A stretch of DNA of 64,000 nucleotides, taken from the NCBI RefSeq assembly GCF_003048775.2, contig NZ_CP049272.1, forward strand, positions 1,302,001 through 1,366,000. The letters run 5' to 3'. Positions 45,070-55,238 of this stretch are shown here, piece after piece. Both the position numbers and the translations under genes were made by a program. The notes beneath the pieces are model-generated. The model worked only from the letters and a program-made list of their open reading frames with translations, did no database searches and had not been told where the DNA came from. Position 1 is the first letter of the stretch. The number at the start of each line of letters is the position of its first letter. Source of the stretch: Campylobacter concisus. Lineage in GTDB: Bacteria > Campylobacterota > Campylobacteria > Campylobacterales > Campylobacteraceae.

Positions 45070-47523
45070 TTATGCGTGCATTATGCCGATCTTTGGTGCG
45101 TCAAATGCAGTTACGCGCTTTGGCACGCCTTTAAATTTCTCGACATTCACAAGGCTTGTGTGAGCAGTGTTGCTCTGGCTCATCTTGCTTGATGGCACGT
45201 CTTTTGTGAGCACATTTAAATTTCCGTGCAAGCAAAGGCTCTTTTCGCCCGGTTTTTCAGGGTCATACCATGCACCTTCGCTTACTATCACGACATTTTG
45301 TGGCACGTCCTCAGTCACAAAGGCACCGCACAAAATTTCACCTCTATCATTAAATACACGCACCACGTCGCCCATTTTTATCCCTCTAGTCTCGGCTGTT
45401 TTTGGATTTATAAGCAATGGCTCGCGCTCTGCGATCTCGTTAAAGTTGCGAAGCACGGAGTTATTTAGCTGTGAGTGAAGCCTAAATTTAGAGTGCGCGC
45501 CGCTAATTGCGATAGGATATTTTTTATTTTTTGCGCCAAGCCACTCAAATGGCTCAAACCAAGCTGCATGCGGTGGGCAGTCATCATAGCCAAAGCCAGC
45601 GACAGTCTCAGAGTAAATTTCTATCTTGCCAGATGGCGTTTTTAGCGGATTTGCCACTGGATCGTCGCGGAATTTCTTGTAGTTTGTAAAGTAGCGTTTT
45701 TTCTCATCGACTTTATCAAATCTAAAATATCCCTTCTCCCAAAATTCCTCAAAACTAGGCATGCTCTCATACCCAAGCTCAGCAGCCTTTTTAATGGCAT
45801 CTTCATATATTGTCTTGACCCACTCTAGCTCGCTTTTACCCTCGCTAAATGCCTCTTCCCTGCCCCACTCTTTGGCAATCAGTCTTGCGATCTCGTAATC
45901 GCTCTTACTCTCGCCAAATGGCTTAACTAGTGGCTTCATCGCAAATAGATACTCGCCTGTAGAGTTTGCCATTTCGATGTCAGTTCGCTCGTATTCAAGC
46001 GCAGCTGGCAAGACTATATCGCTAAATTTAGCTGTACTTGTCCAAAACGGCTCGCAAGTGATGATAGCATTAACGTTTCGCATAGCTTTTATCGCTCTAT
46101 TTGCGTCAGGATGCCTTGTGAAAGTCGAGCCATTTGCATTAAACATCACTCTAATCTTTGGCAGTTTATAGCTCTTGCCGTTTCTTGTTATCTCCTTGCC
46201 TGGGCTTAGAAGCGCATCTATTAGCCTTGAGTTTGGCATTTCGTAACCATTTGTCTTTGGCACCAGCCCGCTATCAATAAATTTTTGAGGTACCTTCGTC
46301 TCAAATGCCGCAAGTTTAGGCGCTATGAAGCTCTCATCAGCATTTTTGTGCATACCGTCATTTGTGACAAAACCACAACCCTCTTTACCGATATGTCCAA
46401 GCATCGCATTTAGCGTCACAAGCGCCCAGTATGCCATCTCGCCGTGATCTTGTCTTTGGATGGCGTAGCCACTAATTATCACTGAGTCATTTTTAGCTAG
46501 ATCCTCGCTAAATTTAGCAAGCTCTTGCTCGCTCACGCCACAAATTTTGCTTGCCCAAGCTAAATTTTTATTTACCCCGTCAGTTTTGCCAAGCATATAG
46601 TCTTTAAATTTATCAAAGCCAACTGTGTATTTTTCTATAAATTCTTTGCTGTAAAGCCCTTTTTCATAAAGGTAGTTACACATACCTATCATCATCGCTG
46701 TATCGGTGCAAGGCACGACTTCAAGGTATTTTGAGTCAAAGTATTTTGCGCTATCGTTGTGATAAACATCGACGCTATAAATTTTCATCTCGCCGCTCTC
46801 GCCTTTTTTTCTGATCTCATCATAGTATTTATATGAGTTATGAAGCGGCACGCCAATGGCGATCTTGTTTGAAACTACTGGATTTGTACCCCAAAATACG
46901 ATCGTTTTGGCATTTTTTAAGATAGCCTCCCACTTTGTTGGCGCTAGCGCAGGATCGACGAAGCCAGTGATGTGAGGCATGATGACAGTCGCTGCGCCGT
47001 ATGAGTAGCCACCTAGCTCATTTACGTAGCCACCAAGCACGTTAAGTAGCCTTTTTGCGGTCTTTTGGCTGTGGCCAACTTTGCCAAGGCTACCCCACTG
47101 ATAAACCTGTCCGTAGATCGCTTCAGCACCGTATTTATCAAAATTTTCTTTTAAAATTTTTGCACTTAGCTTTATAGCCTCGTCCCAGCTCACACGCATA
47201 AATTCCTCTTTGCCACGAAGCTCTGGTTTTGGGTTGTTTGGATTGGCTAAAAAGCTCTTTCTAACAAATGGATATTTTACTCTGCTCTCGTTTTGGATGT
47301 AGTCAATGACTGCGTTATTTAGCTCGTTTGGATAAGCATCGCCCTCAAATGGCACGGTCTCAACCACGCGACCTGCGATAGTTCTTACATAAAATGCGCC
47401 AAATTTATTTGCGCTTAGTCCGCTTTTCTTGTCAAATAACGCTTGCTCTGCGCTTCCAAGCTCGTTTGCTTGAAGGCTAACCGCGCCTAATGCACTTAAT
47501 CTTAAAAAGTCTCGTCTTTTCAT
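45070..47523 (-). CDS. Periplasmic TMAO/S-oxide reductase-like molybdoenzyme (TorA/BisC branch)
   Basis: An 817-residue Tat-exported molybdopterin enzyme for respiration on N- or S-oxides. The Tat motif is KRRDFLRLSALGA (2-14). Unlike psrA it has no N-terminal cysteine cluster. The Mo ligand is a serine, S174 in GGYSYGAATVIMPHITG, which aligns with TorA Ser191. C. jejuni has a similar enzyme encoded beside a c-type cytochrome. Here no cytochrome gene is adjacent, so the electron donor must be encoded elsewhere. The substrate (TMAO, DMSO, methionine or biotin sulfoxide) cannot be fixed from sequence. Confidence 0.88.
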   Translation of the reverse strand: MKRRDFLRLSALGAVSLQANELGSAEQALFDKKSGLSANKFGAFYVRTIAGRVVETVPFEGDAYPNELNNAVIDYIQNESRVKYPFVRKSFLANPNNPKPELRGKEEFMRVSWDEAIKLSAKILKENFDKYGAEAIYGQVYQWGSLGKVGHSQKTAKRLLNVLGGYVNELGGYSYGAATVIMPHITGFVDPALAPTKWEAILKNAKTIVFWGTNPVVSNKIAIGVPLHNSYKYYDEIRKKGESGEMKIYSVDVYHNDSAKYFDSKYLEVVPCTDTAMMIGMCNYLYEKGLYSKEFIEKYTVGFDKFKDYMLGKTDGVNKNLAWASKICGVSEQELAKFSEDLAKNDSVIISGYAIQRQDHGEMAYWALVTLNAMLGHIGKEGCGFVTNDGMHKNADESFIAPKLAAFETKVPQKFIDSGLVPKTNGYEMPNSRLIDALLSPGKEITRNGKSYKLPKIRVMFNANGSTFTRHPDANRAIKAMRNVNAIITCEPFWTSTAKFSDIVLPAALEYERTDIEMANSTGEYLFAMKPLVKPFGESKSDYEIARLIAKEWGREEAFSEGKSELEWVKTIYEDAIKKAAELGYESMPSFEEFWEKGYFRFDKVDEKKRYFTNYKKFRDDPVANPLKTPSGKIEIYSETVAGFGYDDCPPHAAWFEPFEWLGAKNKKYPIAISGAHSKFRLHSQLNNSVLRNFNEIAEREPLLINPKTAETRGIKMGDVVRVFNDRGEILCGAFVTEDVPQNVVIVSEGAWYDPEKPGEKSLCLHGNLNVLTKDVPSSKMSQSNTAHTSLVNVEKFKGVPKRVTAFDAPKIGIMHA

Positions 47524-47685
47524 TTTCTCTCCGATTTTGGTTAAATTTATTGTTTTTGGTTGGTTTTAGAAATTATAAATTTAGGGTTTTGTATCATTTC
47601 ATCGTTTAAAGGCCTTGTAATGTAATACGCAAACTTGCGTCTAAATTGCGCTATTTTAGCCAAAAATTTTTTAAAGGATGAGCAG

Positions 47686-47979
47686 ATGATTGGATTTTAT
47701 GTAAATGTAAAGTTAAAAGCTGGGTGTGAAGCAAAATTTGAAGAAATTTTAAAAGAGATCGTGCCAGCTTCAGGAAAAGATAAAGGCTGTATAAGCTACG
47801 AGTGCGGCATGGTTGTGGGCGGTAAAAATGAGTATTGTTTTATGGAGATTTGGGAAGATCTTGCAAGTCAAAAAGAGCATATGAAAAGCGCTCACATGGT
47901 GAAAAATGCAGCCGCGCTGGAGGCTTGCAAAGAGAGCCAAGAGGTAAAAATAGTAAATTTTGTAAGCGTAAAGGAATAA
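47686..47979 (+). CDS. Antibiotic biosynthesis monooxygenase (ABM/YgiN-like) domain protein
   Basis: A 97-residue ferredoxin-like dimeric protein of the ABM family: MIGFYVNVKLKAGCEAKFEE, GCISYECGM, YCFMEIWEDLASQKEHMKSA. Members include quinol monooxygenases and haem-degrading enzymes; the substrate is unknown. The ATG at 47686 follows AAAGGATG at good spacing. An in-frame upstream start at 47635 lacks an SD sequence and is rejected. It diverges from the molybdoenzyme gene. Confidence 0.82.
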   Translation: MIGFYVNVKLKAGCEAKFEEILKEIVPASGKDKGCISYECGMVVGGKNEYCFMEIWEDLASQKEHMKSAHMVKNAAALEACKESQEVKIVNFVSVKE

Positions 47980-48011
47980 TATTTGCTTTAAAAAGGGCAA
48001 AATCCACAAAA

Positions 48012-48233
48012 ATGAGCGAAGAAAAAATGCTTGAGATGATAAATGCGACTGCTGATATTATATTTATGGCCGTACTTAGGGGGCGAGTGAGCTTTGAGGC
48101 TTGCAAAAAAGATAGAGAATTTATCGACTCTTTAAGAGAAGAGCTACTTGGCAAAAATCCAAATAAATTTAAAATCGCGCAAAACTCATACCAAATGATC
48201 GCCATTTTTGAAAAATATCGCAATAAAAAATAA
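48012..48233 (+). CDS. Small hypothetical protein
   Basis: A 73-residue charged helical protein (MSEEKMLEMINATADIIF onwards) with no family I recognise. No clear SD sequence lies before the ATG at 48012. It follows the ABM gene by 32 nt on the same strand and codon use resembles neighbouring genes, so it is probably real. Confidence 0.5.
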   Translation: MSEEKMLEMINATADIIFMAVLRGRVSFEACKKDREFIDSLREELLGKNPNKFKIAQNSYQMIAIFEKYRNKK

Positions 48234-48283
48234 TCCACTTAAAATTTAAATCTGCTTGCCGATATTGTGTTAAAGGATTTGAC

Positions 48284-49171
48284 ATGATAAACGCGCTAAA
48301 TGGATTTAATCAAAGCTTTAACCACCAAGACGCTTTTAGTAAGCGCCAAGCCACAAACGCAAATTTAAATAAAGTAGAAATTCCCGCTGAAACTGCGGAC
48401 ATCAAGCATCTACCGCTCTCTGGCTACTCATCAAATGATAAAATTTCTATCTGGGGCAAGATAAATGGCCTTGATAGTGGGACGAGCAAAGATGAAGTCA
48501 CTAGCCTTAAAAATTTCATCGATAGCACGAAGCTTTGGCGACTAAACTCCATCATCACTAGCGAGAAAAACGGCTTTAGCGTAGATGAGTTCATCAAAAA
48601 TCACAAAATGAACGTAAATAACAAAATAACTAACAATGCTTTTGGTGCTCTTTATCTAAGCCGCGAGGCTACAAATTTACTAGACTCTGATCTAAGTATC
48701 GATGAGTTTAAAGATAAATGGCTGGAATTTACCGCCGAAAGGATACTTGGCGAGCATGCAAATGTAAAAATTTCTTTTAAAGACGGGGCTTTACATTACG
48801 AGCAAAGCTCGGATAAAAAACGTATAGAATTCTTAGGTCAGCCTATGTTGCACCGTGTGAGCTACGCTGATAAAAACAGCAAAGATGAGTTTTTAAAATT
48901 TCTAAAAACAAGTTATGAAAAGGGCGAGAGCATCGCTGATGTGCTTCAAAATATCGCTCTTACACCAGTTAGAGAAAATGGCGATGAAGGGATGGAAGAA
49001 GAGAAATTTAAGCCTATGCAAGTCACCAAAAAGAGCGTAACTTACACGGATAAAGATATAAAACGTGAGTTTTTTGAGGAATTTATCAGGCGTGAGGTCG
49101 AAAATGGAGCGAGCTTTGATGATCTGGTGCAAAAGCTAAATAAGCTAAAGCCAAAGGATATACTCGCATAG
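48284..49171 (+). CDS. Hypothetical protein, unknown family
   Basis: A 295-residue soluble protein without signal peptide or membrane helix. The first 50 residues are low-complexity and polar, the rest is mixed helical with an acidic stretch (GDEGMEEEKFKP) near 235. There is no motif I recognise. An AAAGGA SD sequence is 8 nt before the ATG. It may be a genus-restricted protein. It converges on the M16 peptidase gene across the tandem repeat. Confidence 0.7.
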   Translation: MINALNGFNQSFNHQDAFSKRQATNANLNKVEIPAETADIKHLPLSGYSSNDKISIWGKINGLDSGTSKDEVTSLKNFIDSTKLWRLNSIITSEKNGFSVDEFIKNHKMNVNNKITNNAFGALYLSREATNLLDSDLSIDEFKDKWLEFTAERILGEHANVKISFKDGALHYEQSSDKKRIEFLGQPMLHRVSYADKNSKDEFLKFLKTSYEKGESIADVLQNIALTPVRENGDEGMEEEKFKPMQVTKKSVTYTDKDIKREFFEEFIRREVENGASFDDLVQKLNKLKPKDILA

Positions 49172-49200
49172 CTTTGGCTTTATGTTTAAATTTCTAGGGG

Positions 49201-49416
49201 CTGGCTTGATCCGCTAAATTTCCACTTAGGCTTAATTTAAAGAGCTAACTTGACTTCTCAAATTTCTGCTTAGTCTTAAATTTTAAAGAGTTAGCTTTGC
49301 TCTTTAAAATTCTATTTATATTTAAATTTCTTGAAGCCAGCTTGGCTCACCAAATTTCTACTCAGGCTAAATTTAAAAAGCCAGCCAGCTTTGCCCCTTA
49401 ATTTTCTACTTCGGAT
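49201..49416. repeat. Degenerate tandem repeat, about 45-bp unit, five copies
   Basis: Units start at 49201 (44 bp), 49245 (46), 49291 (46), 49337 (44) and 49381 (partial, entering the end of the M16 gene). Shared pattern: [C/T][T/C]AGCTTGNCTC, then AAATTTCTACTTAG, then CTTAAATTTAAAGAG. A perfect 12-bp stem with a 9-nt loop spans the unit 2/3 junction (49279-49311). A partial unit may also lie just before 49201. It fills the gap between two converging genes. Confidence 0.8.
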
Positions 49417-52144
49417 TATTTATGCTTATCACCATATTTTTCTCATCAAGATATAGCCTAGCTGCCTCTTTGATCTCGTCATTTGTGATGGCTTTTATCG
49501 CGCTTATATACTCATCAGCCGTATAAAGTGGCATGTTAAAAATTTTATTTGAGATGATGAGCTTTTGCCAAAAGTCAGGCTTTTCGTAATCTTTTTTTAT
49601 AGAAATTTCACTCTGTGCCTTAAAATCCTCCAAATGCTTTGGTAAGAGCGCACCACTACGCTTTATGCTAGCTATTATCTGCTTTATCTCAGCGATGATA
49701 TTGTCCGTGTTTGCAGGATCGCATGTAAAGCTAATTAGCATATCTGAATGCTCAAAAGGATAGCGTGAGAGCTTGGCATTTAGGCTAAAGCCATATGTTT
49801 GGCCCTTATCTTCTCTGATCTTTTCTCGAAGCGCCGTTTTTAAAATTTCACTTAATGCTCTTAGTCTAATCGCTTTTTCAAAGCTATATTTCGCATCAGA
49901 ATTTATGATGTTTATACCAACATCACTTCTTTTTGTGCTTTGATACTCTCTTTTAAAGGTGTGCTGCCCCTTGATACTTCGCACGCCATCGTCTTTAAAT
50001 TCTTCAGCCTCGCCAAGCTTTGGTAAAGTGGCGATATACTTTTTGATAAGTGGCAAAAGCCTCTCTTCGTCGGTGTCGCCGATGATTACAAAAGTATATG
50101 AGGCTGCATTTGTAAATTTATCTTTGATGATCTCTTTTAGCTCATTTAGCTTTAACGCATCGATATCAGCCGTCTCAAGTGGCGCGACACGTTTATTGTT
50201 TTCATAAAAAAACTTGCTAAATTCGGTGCTAAATTTATATTCAGGCAAATTTTGCTCTTTACTTAGCTCATCTTTTGCTCTTTGCTTTATCCTCTCAAGC
50301 ACGTTTGCATCGGCTCTTGGAGCGTTAAATTCTAAATTTATAACAGCTAGCAGCGAGCTAAGATCGCTTGTGCTTGATGAGCCATAAATGCCTTGCGTGA
50401 GTGCTTCTATACCCTTTTCATAGCTTACGATCTTTCCATTTAATGCCTTTGAGAGCTCATAGTTATTAAATTTACCAACGCCGCTTTCATTTGTGAGCGC
50501 AACTGCAAAGCTACCAAGCTTTGGATCAGTCAAATTTGATGTGCCTCCTTTACTGACGGCCGCAAATAAAATACTATCTTTTTTGGTGGCTAGTGGCTTA
50601 AAGATGACTTGCGAGCCATTTGATATTTTGTAGGTGTAAATTCCATTTTTTTCATCAAAGCTTCTTGAGCTTATCTCTTTTGGCTCTAAATTTTCATTGC
50701 CTAGGCTCTTATCGTTGTTATTAGCAGATAGGTTTGTGTTATAAGCAGGCGCCTTGGCAAAAAGCTTTAAAAACTCATCTTTGCTAAGCTTAAAACCATC
50801 TTTGCTAAAAATTCTTACACGCTCATCAGAAATGGCTAAAATTTGTCTAAATCTAGCATTCACATCAGCTAACGTAATCTCGTTTAATAGCTTTAAACTA
50901 AGCTCTTTGTCGTCTTCGTCGCTTAACACAAAGCCACCATTTTCTATCATGTTTAAAATTTGACCTGCGTAAACGCTTGATTTTTTAGTCTTTGAGCGTT
51001 TAAATTTAGCCTCTACATTTGCCACAAACGCCTTTTTTACATCTTCAAAATCATCTTTATTAAAGCCAAACTCTTTAATGCCTTTTATAACGCCAAGCAT
51101 ATCTTTAAGGCTTGCGTTAAAATCGCCTCCAAGTACATTTGTTTCAAAACTATAAATTTTCTGCTTTGCTTGAAGTGTTTGAGCTATAAAATCAGTGCTT
51201 AAATTTGATGAATTATTTGCATTTTTTTGCTCATAAAGCATATTTATCAGGCTTGCGATAAGTGCGTCTTCTAGATTCCTCTTTGCGTCAGCCTCATTTA
51301 CAACTGGGCTAAATTTATCAAAATAGCTAAGTCTAACTAGCTCCATTCCGGTCTCATTCGAGTCATAGTTAAAAATATTTAAACCACTTTTAAAGCTAAT
51401 ATTTTTTTCTGGATGAATGTAAGAATTTGTATTTTTTGCTTGGCTAAAGCTTTTTTCGATTAAGCTTTTTATCTCATTTTTATCAAAGTCGCCAACAGCA
51501 ACAAAGCTCATAAATCTTGGCTGATAAAGCCTCTCGTAAAATTCTTGCATGTGCTTAGCATCTACGCTTTTGATGACGTTCATGTCGCCTATTGGCACTC
51601 TTTTTAGATAGATACTGCCCTCAAAAATATCCTTTGTTTGAGCCAAATAAAGCCTATATCCTGGCGTATTTCTCTGACGCTCTTCTTCCATTATGACACC
51701 ACGCTCCTTATCAAGCTCCTTAGGATCTATTTTAACGCCATCTATCCAATTCGAAAAGACTTTAAACGTATCTTGTAAATTTTTCTCATTTACATTAATC
51801 GTTAAGACATAGCTCGTCTGATCGTAGCTCGTCTGCGCGTTTAGATCGGCTCCAAATTTCACACCAAGGCTCTCAAGCTGCTTAATGAGCTCATTTTTAC
51901 TAAAGTCACGGCTGCCATTAAATGCCATGTGCTCCAAAAAGTGAGCAAGACCTTGCTCGCCATCTTTTTCATCAGTTGAACCAGAATTTATAACAAGATA
52001 AAAAATAGCTGTTTTTTGTGGAAATTTATTCTCTTTAATATAGTATTTTAGCCCGTTTTTTAGCTCTGCATTTAACATATCTTTATCGTTTTGAAGCGCA
52101 AAAAGACCCATTGCTAGACAAAAAAGCAACAAAATTTTTCTCAT
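49406..52144 (-). CDS. M16 family zinc protease (insulinase/pitrilysin type)
   Basis: A 912-residue secreted protease. A signal peptide is at 1-16 (MRKILLLFCLAMGLFA). The inverted zinc motif HFLEH is at 68-72, followed by the helper-Glu region LDKERGVIMEEE. Two M16 halves are visible, the second (from about 500) lacking a zinc site, as is usual. The ATG at 52144 is chosen because AAGGAAA precedes it. The longer in-frame form from 52201 would hide the signal peptide behind 19 residues. C. jejuni homologues are called PqqE-like; the substrate is unknown. The stop lies inside the last repeat unit. Confidence 0.9.
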   Translation of the reverse strand: MRKILLLFCLAMGLFALQNDKDMLNAELKNGLKYYIKENKFPQKTAIFYLVINSGSTDEKDGEQGLAHFLEHMAFNGSRDFSKNELIKQLESLGVKFGADLNAQTSYDQTSYVLTINVNEKNLQDTFKVFSNWIDGVKIDPKELDKERGVIMEEERQRNTPGYRLYLAQTKDIFEGSIYLKRVPIGDMNVIKSVDAKHMQEFYERLYQPRFMSFVAVGDFDKNEIKSLIEKSFSQAKNTNSYIHPEKNISFKSGLNIFNYDSNETGMELVRLSYFDKFSPVVNEADAKRNLEDALIASLINMLYEQKNANNSSNLSTDFIAQTLQAKQKIYSFETNVLGGDFNASLKDMLGVIKGIKEFGFNKDDFEDVKKAFVANVEAKFKRSKTKKSSVYAGQILNMIENGGFVLSDEDDKELSLKLLNEITLADVNARFRQILAISDERVRIFSKDGFKLSKDEFLKLFAKAPAYNTNLSANNNDKSLGNENLEPKEISSRSFDEKNGIYTYKISNGSQVIFKPLATKKDSILFAAVSKGGTSNLTDPKLGSFAVALTNESGVGKFNNYELSKALNGKIVSYEKGIEALTQGIYGSSSTSDLSSLLAVINLEFNAPRADANVLERIKQRAKDELSKEQNLPEYKFSTEFSKFFYENNKRVAPLETADIDALKLNELKEIIKDKFTNAASYTFVIIGDTDEERLLPLIKKYIATLPKLGEAEEFKDDGVRSIKGQHTFKREYQSTKRSDVGINIINSDAKYSFEKAIRLRALSEILKTALREKIREDKGQTYGFSLNAKLSRYPFEHSDMLISFTCDPANTDNIIAEIKQIIASIKRSGALLPKHLEDFKAQSEISIKKDYEKPDFWQKLIISNKIFNMPLYTADEYISAIKAITNDEIKEAARLYLDEKNMVISINNPK

Positions 52145-52192
52145 TATTTTCCTTTTTAATTTTAATCGATAGACAAAGCAGAATTTAGCATA

Positions 52193-52212
52193 AGCCTGCA
52201 AATTTGCAGGCT
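52193..52212 (-). terminator. Palindromic terminator-like hairpin after the orphan binding protein gene
   Basis: Perfect 20-nt palindrome with arms AGCCTGCAAA / TTTGCAGGCT, 6 nt past the stop of the binding-protein gene. No strong T-tract. Confidence 0.55.
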
Positions 52213-52218
52213 AGAAGA

Positions 52219-52935
52219 TTATTTTAGATCGTATTTTTTAAGTAAAGCTTCATAGCTTCCGTCTTTTTTCATATCATCTAAAATTTGATTTATTTTTTCT
52301 ATTAACGCACTCTCTTTTCCTTTATCAAATGCTATTGAAAAGCCCTCGCTACCATCAACTTCTTTGAAAAACGCTTCAAGTTCTGGATTTTTCTTAATAA
52401 AGCCATATCCAATAGAGCTATCAAGGATGACTGCGTCAAATTTACCAACTTTTAATCCCATGATGAGTGGCACAGTATCTTCTGAAGGCACTACTTTTAC
52501 ACCATTTATAGCATTTGCTGCTAGCTCTTGGACGGTGCCTTGTTGCACGCCAACTCTTTTGCCAGCTAGCTCTTCTTTAGCTTTTAATGCGTCATTGCCT
52601 TTTTTCTTTAGATAGAGATTTTCAGTTAGATAGTATGGCTTTGTAAAATCAATCGATTTTAATCTATCTGAAGTCGCACTCATCGCGCTTATAATGCCAT
52701 TTATTTTGCCGGCTTTAAGTGCTGGGATAAGGCCATCAAAACTCATATTTATGATTTTATATGAAAAGCCTGCACGCTTTGAAATTTCATCGATCAGCTC
52801 GATATCAAAGCCTGTTATTTTGTTATTTTCATCGATATATTCAAATGGAGGATAATTCGCCGCTGTGCCAAATTTTAGCTCGTTTGCACAAAGAGCAACA
52901 AAAGCTGTGAGTAAAAGAGCAAAGATCTTTTTCAT
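52219..52935 (-). CDS. Amino-acid ABC transporter binding protein, orphan
   Basis: A 238-residue periplasmic binding protein of the SBP_bac_3 family. A signal peptide is at about 1-18 (MKKIFALLLTAFVALCAN). Typical segments are NYPPFEYIDENNKITGFDIE, SAMSATSDRLKSIDFTKPYY and VGVQQGTVQELA. No permease or ATPase is beside it. It is a close paralogue of the lipoprotein at 55468-56241 and may share that transporter or serve the chemoreceptor between them. The ligand is unknown. Confidence 0.9.
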   Translation of the reverse strand: MKKIFALLLTAFVALCANELKFGTAANYPPFEYIDENNKITGFDIELIDEISKRAGFSYKIINMSFDGLIPALKAGKINGIISAMSATSDRLKSIDFTKPYYLTENLYLKKKGNDALKAKEELAGKRVGVQQGTVQELAANAINGVKVVPSEDTVPLIMGLKVGKFDAVILDSSIGYGFIKKNPELEAFFKEVDGSEGFSIAFDKGKESALIEKINQILDDMKKDGSYEALLKKYDLK

Positions 52936-53069
52936 AATAGTGTCCTTTAAGGTGATTTAGTGGCTTAATTATCAGTATTTCTCTATTAAAAATTGTTTAA
53001 ATCCGCAATAAAAGAAAAATGCTATAAATAATCGTATAGCAAAGTAGCATATAAATTTTTATAGATAAG

Positions 53070-53100
53070 TTCTATCCCTTAATTATTTTAAGGGATAGAA
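53070..53100 (-). terminator. Terminator after the chemoreceptor gene
   Basis: Perfect 13-bp stem TTCTATCCCTTAA / TTAAGGGATAGAA with a 5-nt loop, 29 nt past the MCP stop. Confidence 0.75.
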
Positions 53101-53129
53101 TAATAGGAGCTCTAGGAGTAAGTCAAAGA

Positions 53130-55082
53130 TTAAAATTTACTTTTTCTAACTTCGTTTACTATCGCCTTAGCCATGTCGTCAACATCAGATGTTACTTCAT
53201 TTGCTTTATTGACAATTACTACATTTTCTTTTGTAAGTGTGTCTATTTGAGCAACTGATTGGTTTATCATATTGATTCCTTCACTTTGCTCTTTTATAGA
53301 TTCGCTCATTTCATTGATTGATTGAGCTAGTACGTTTGTATTTGCTTCGATCTCTGTTAGAGATTTTTGAGTTCTCTCTGCTAGTTTTCTAACCTCATCT
53401 GCAACAACCGCAAAGCCTCTACCATGTTCTCCTGCACGTGCTGCCTCGATCGCAGCATTAAGAGCTAGTAAATTTGTTTGATCAGCTATATCTCTAATAA
53501 TAGTTATGATGTTTTTAATCTCATCACTTTGTCTAATAACATCAGATGTTTTTTGAGATATTGCATTCATTGAGCTTGACATTTGCTCTACTGCGGCAGC
53601 AGACTCCTGAAGTGAGCTTGCTTGTACATTTGCGCCTTGAGTTAGTTCTTTCATTGACTGACTTAAAGACTCAGCCTTTTCTTCTAGCACATGAGCTTGA
53701 TCTAAATTTGCCCTTAACATCTTGGCTATCTCTTCACCAAGAGCATTTATGCCAACCGCCATCTTGCCATCATCTTCAAGCCTTTTAGTAAAGTCTTGTT
53801 TTTTAAAGCTTTCTAGTAGATTTAACACGTCATCACCATTTTCCGCAATAGCATGTTTTAGTGCGATTTGTAAGTCTTTGAAAGTTTGTTTTAGCTGGCT
53901 AAGTGCAGGATTTGAAGTATCTGCGTTAAGCTGAGCTACGTAGTTACCTTTGCCAATTTGATTTACAAAAGTATTTGCTTCTTTAATGAAATTATTTTGC
54001 TCAGATAAATTTGCCTCGATTTGTTTGATATTCTCATTTATCAGTGCACTCATCTGTCCGATCTCGTCGCTACCACTACGATCTAAAAATTCAGCCTTAT
54101 TAGATTTATAATTTAAGAAGTCAAAAAATCTAACTAAGCCATTTTTAGTCTGATCTATACCAGAGATCAGGTTTTTACCTATTAATGTAGATACTAGCAA
54201 CATAAGCAAAATACAAATCGCAATCACAATAGAACTTATAATAAGTTCGGTATTTGCATCACCCTTAATACGTCTTGCATCTTTTTGCATATTATCAAGT
54301 AGTTTAAGTTCAAGCTCTCTCATCGCATCTATTGAAATGCTTATCTTTGAAAACCAACTTGCTGCATCATAAGATACATCTTCAGTGGCAACTACATTTT
54401 TAATAATATTCATCGCATCTATAAAATCAGCCTTTTTTCTAGCGATAGCATCAAATTCGTCACTAAATTCTTTTGGATTGTAATCGTCAAAATCCTGCAT
54501 AAATTTATTTATAACGCTATTTAGTGCAACTACTTTATTGTAGTCCTCTTTGCTTATGCTCTTTTTAGTAAAAACCCCATTTAAAGTAGCACGCAAAATA
54601 CCAAAAGACTCTTTTATCTCACCAACAATAATGATACGCTTTAGATCATCTACCAAGCTAGGCTCGAGCTTATCGCTATATCCATTTATAGCAATAACCT
54701 CTTTTCTTAAAATTTTTGTTATACGGCTAATTAGATCATTGCCACTTTTTTGATCTACATTTGAGCGGATACTATTTATCTCTGAAGCTATTTCATTTTT
54801 CTCTTCAAGCTTATCAAGAGCAGCATCTACTTTTTTACGCTGCTCTAATAAATTTTTATTATCCCCTCCTGCTAACACACCTGAGCTAAATCCGCGTTCT
54901 TTTTGCATTTCATGGATAAAATTGTTTTGATTTATTATTGTATCCACGATTTTCTCGCTAAATTCTGCTTTTGAGCGAGTTTTTAAGATACCATTTAGCA
55001 TGTATGCACTCATGATACCAAGGCCAATAAGACTGACGATAACTATCGCCATAATCTTAGATTTAATACCTAGATTATTCAT
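53130..55082 (-). CDS. Methyl-accepting chemotaxis protein with NIT-type sensor
   Basis: A 650-residue chemoreceptor: membrane helix 1 (about 11-28), a large helical periplasmic domain with the NIT (nitrate/nitrite-sensing family) hallmark [18 protein letters not shown], helix 2 (about 280-303), a HAMP-like region, and the signalling coiled coil with hairpin [20 protein letters not shown]. The C-terminus is rather short after the hairpin and has no visible CheB/CheR pentapeptide. It sits between two paralogous amino-acid binding protein genes. Real ligand unknown. An AAGGAG SD sequence precedes the ATG. Confidence 0.92.
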   Translation of the reverse strand: MNNLGIKSKIMAIVIVSLIGLGIMSAYMLNGILKTRSKAEFSEKIVDTIINQNNFIHEMQKERGFSSGVLAGGDNKNLLEQRKKVDAALDKLEEKNEIASEINSIRSNVDQKSGNDLISRITKILRKEVIAINGYSDKLEPSLVDDLKRIIIVGEIKESFGILRATLNGVFTKKSISKEDYNKVVALNSVINKFMQDFDDYNPKEFSDEFDAIARKKADFIDAMNIIKNVVATEDVSYDAASWFSKISISIDAMRELELKLLDNMQKDARRIKGDANTELIISSIVIAICILLMLLVSTLIGKNLISGIDQTKNGLVRFFDFLNYKSNKAEFLDRSGSDEIGQMSALINENIKQIEANLSEQNNFIKEANTFVNQIGKGNYVAQLNADTSNPALSQLKQTFKDLQIALKHAIAENGDDVLNLLESFKKQDFTKRLEDDGKMAVGINALGEEIAKMLRANLDQAHVLEEKAESLSQSMKELTQGANVQASSLQESAAAVEQMSSSMNAISQKTSDVIRQSDEIKNIITIIRDIADQTNLLALNAAIEAARAGEHGRGFAVVADEVRKLAERTQKSLTEIEANTNVLAQSINEMSESIKEQSEGINMINQSVAQIDTLTKENVVIVNKANEVTSDVDDMAKAIVNEVRKSKF

Positions 55083-55238
55083 TTTCTCTCCTTTTAGTTT
55101 TTCTTAATATTTGCTTCAAAAATAAAGCCATACGACTTTAATACTTAAAATTTATCAACCAAAAAATGCTTTTGGTTATTTTTATAAAAAATATTGATTA
55201 ACATATTTATGTAAAATTTTAATTTATATTTAGCTTTA

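Noticed and set aside
47840-48238. Overlapping 132-codon ORFs on both strands
   Set aside because: The plus-strand one is an out-of-frame extension of the 73-residue gene at 48012, and the minus-strand one is antisense to the ABM and 73-residue genes. No SD or motif supports either.
49201-49416. CRISPR array
   Set aside because: Units are directly adjacent and degenerate with no unique spacers, and there are no cas genes.
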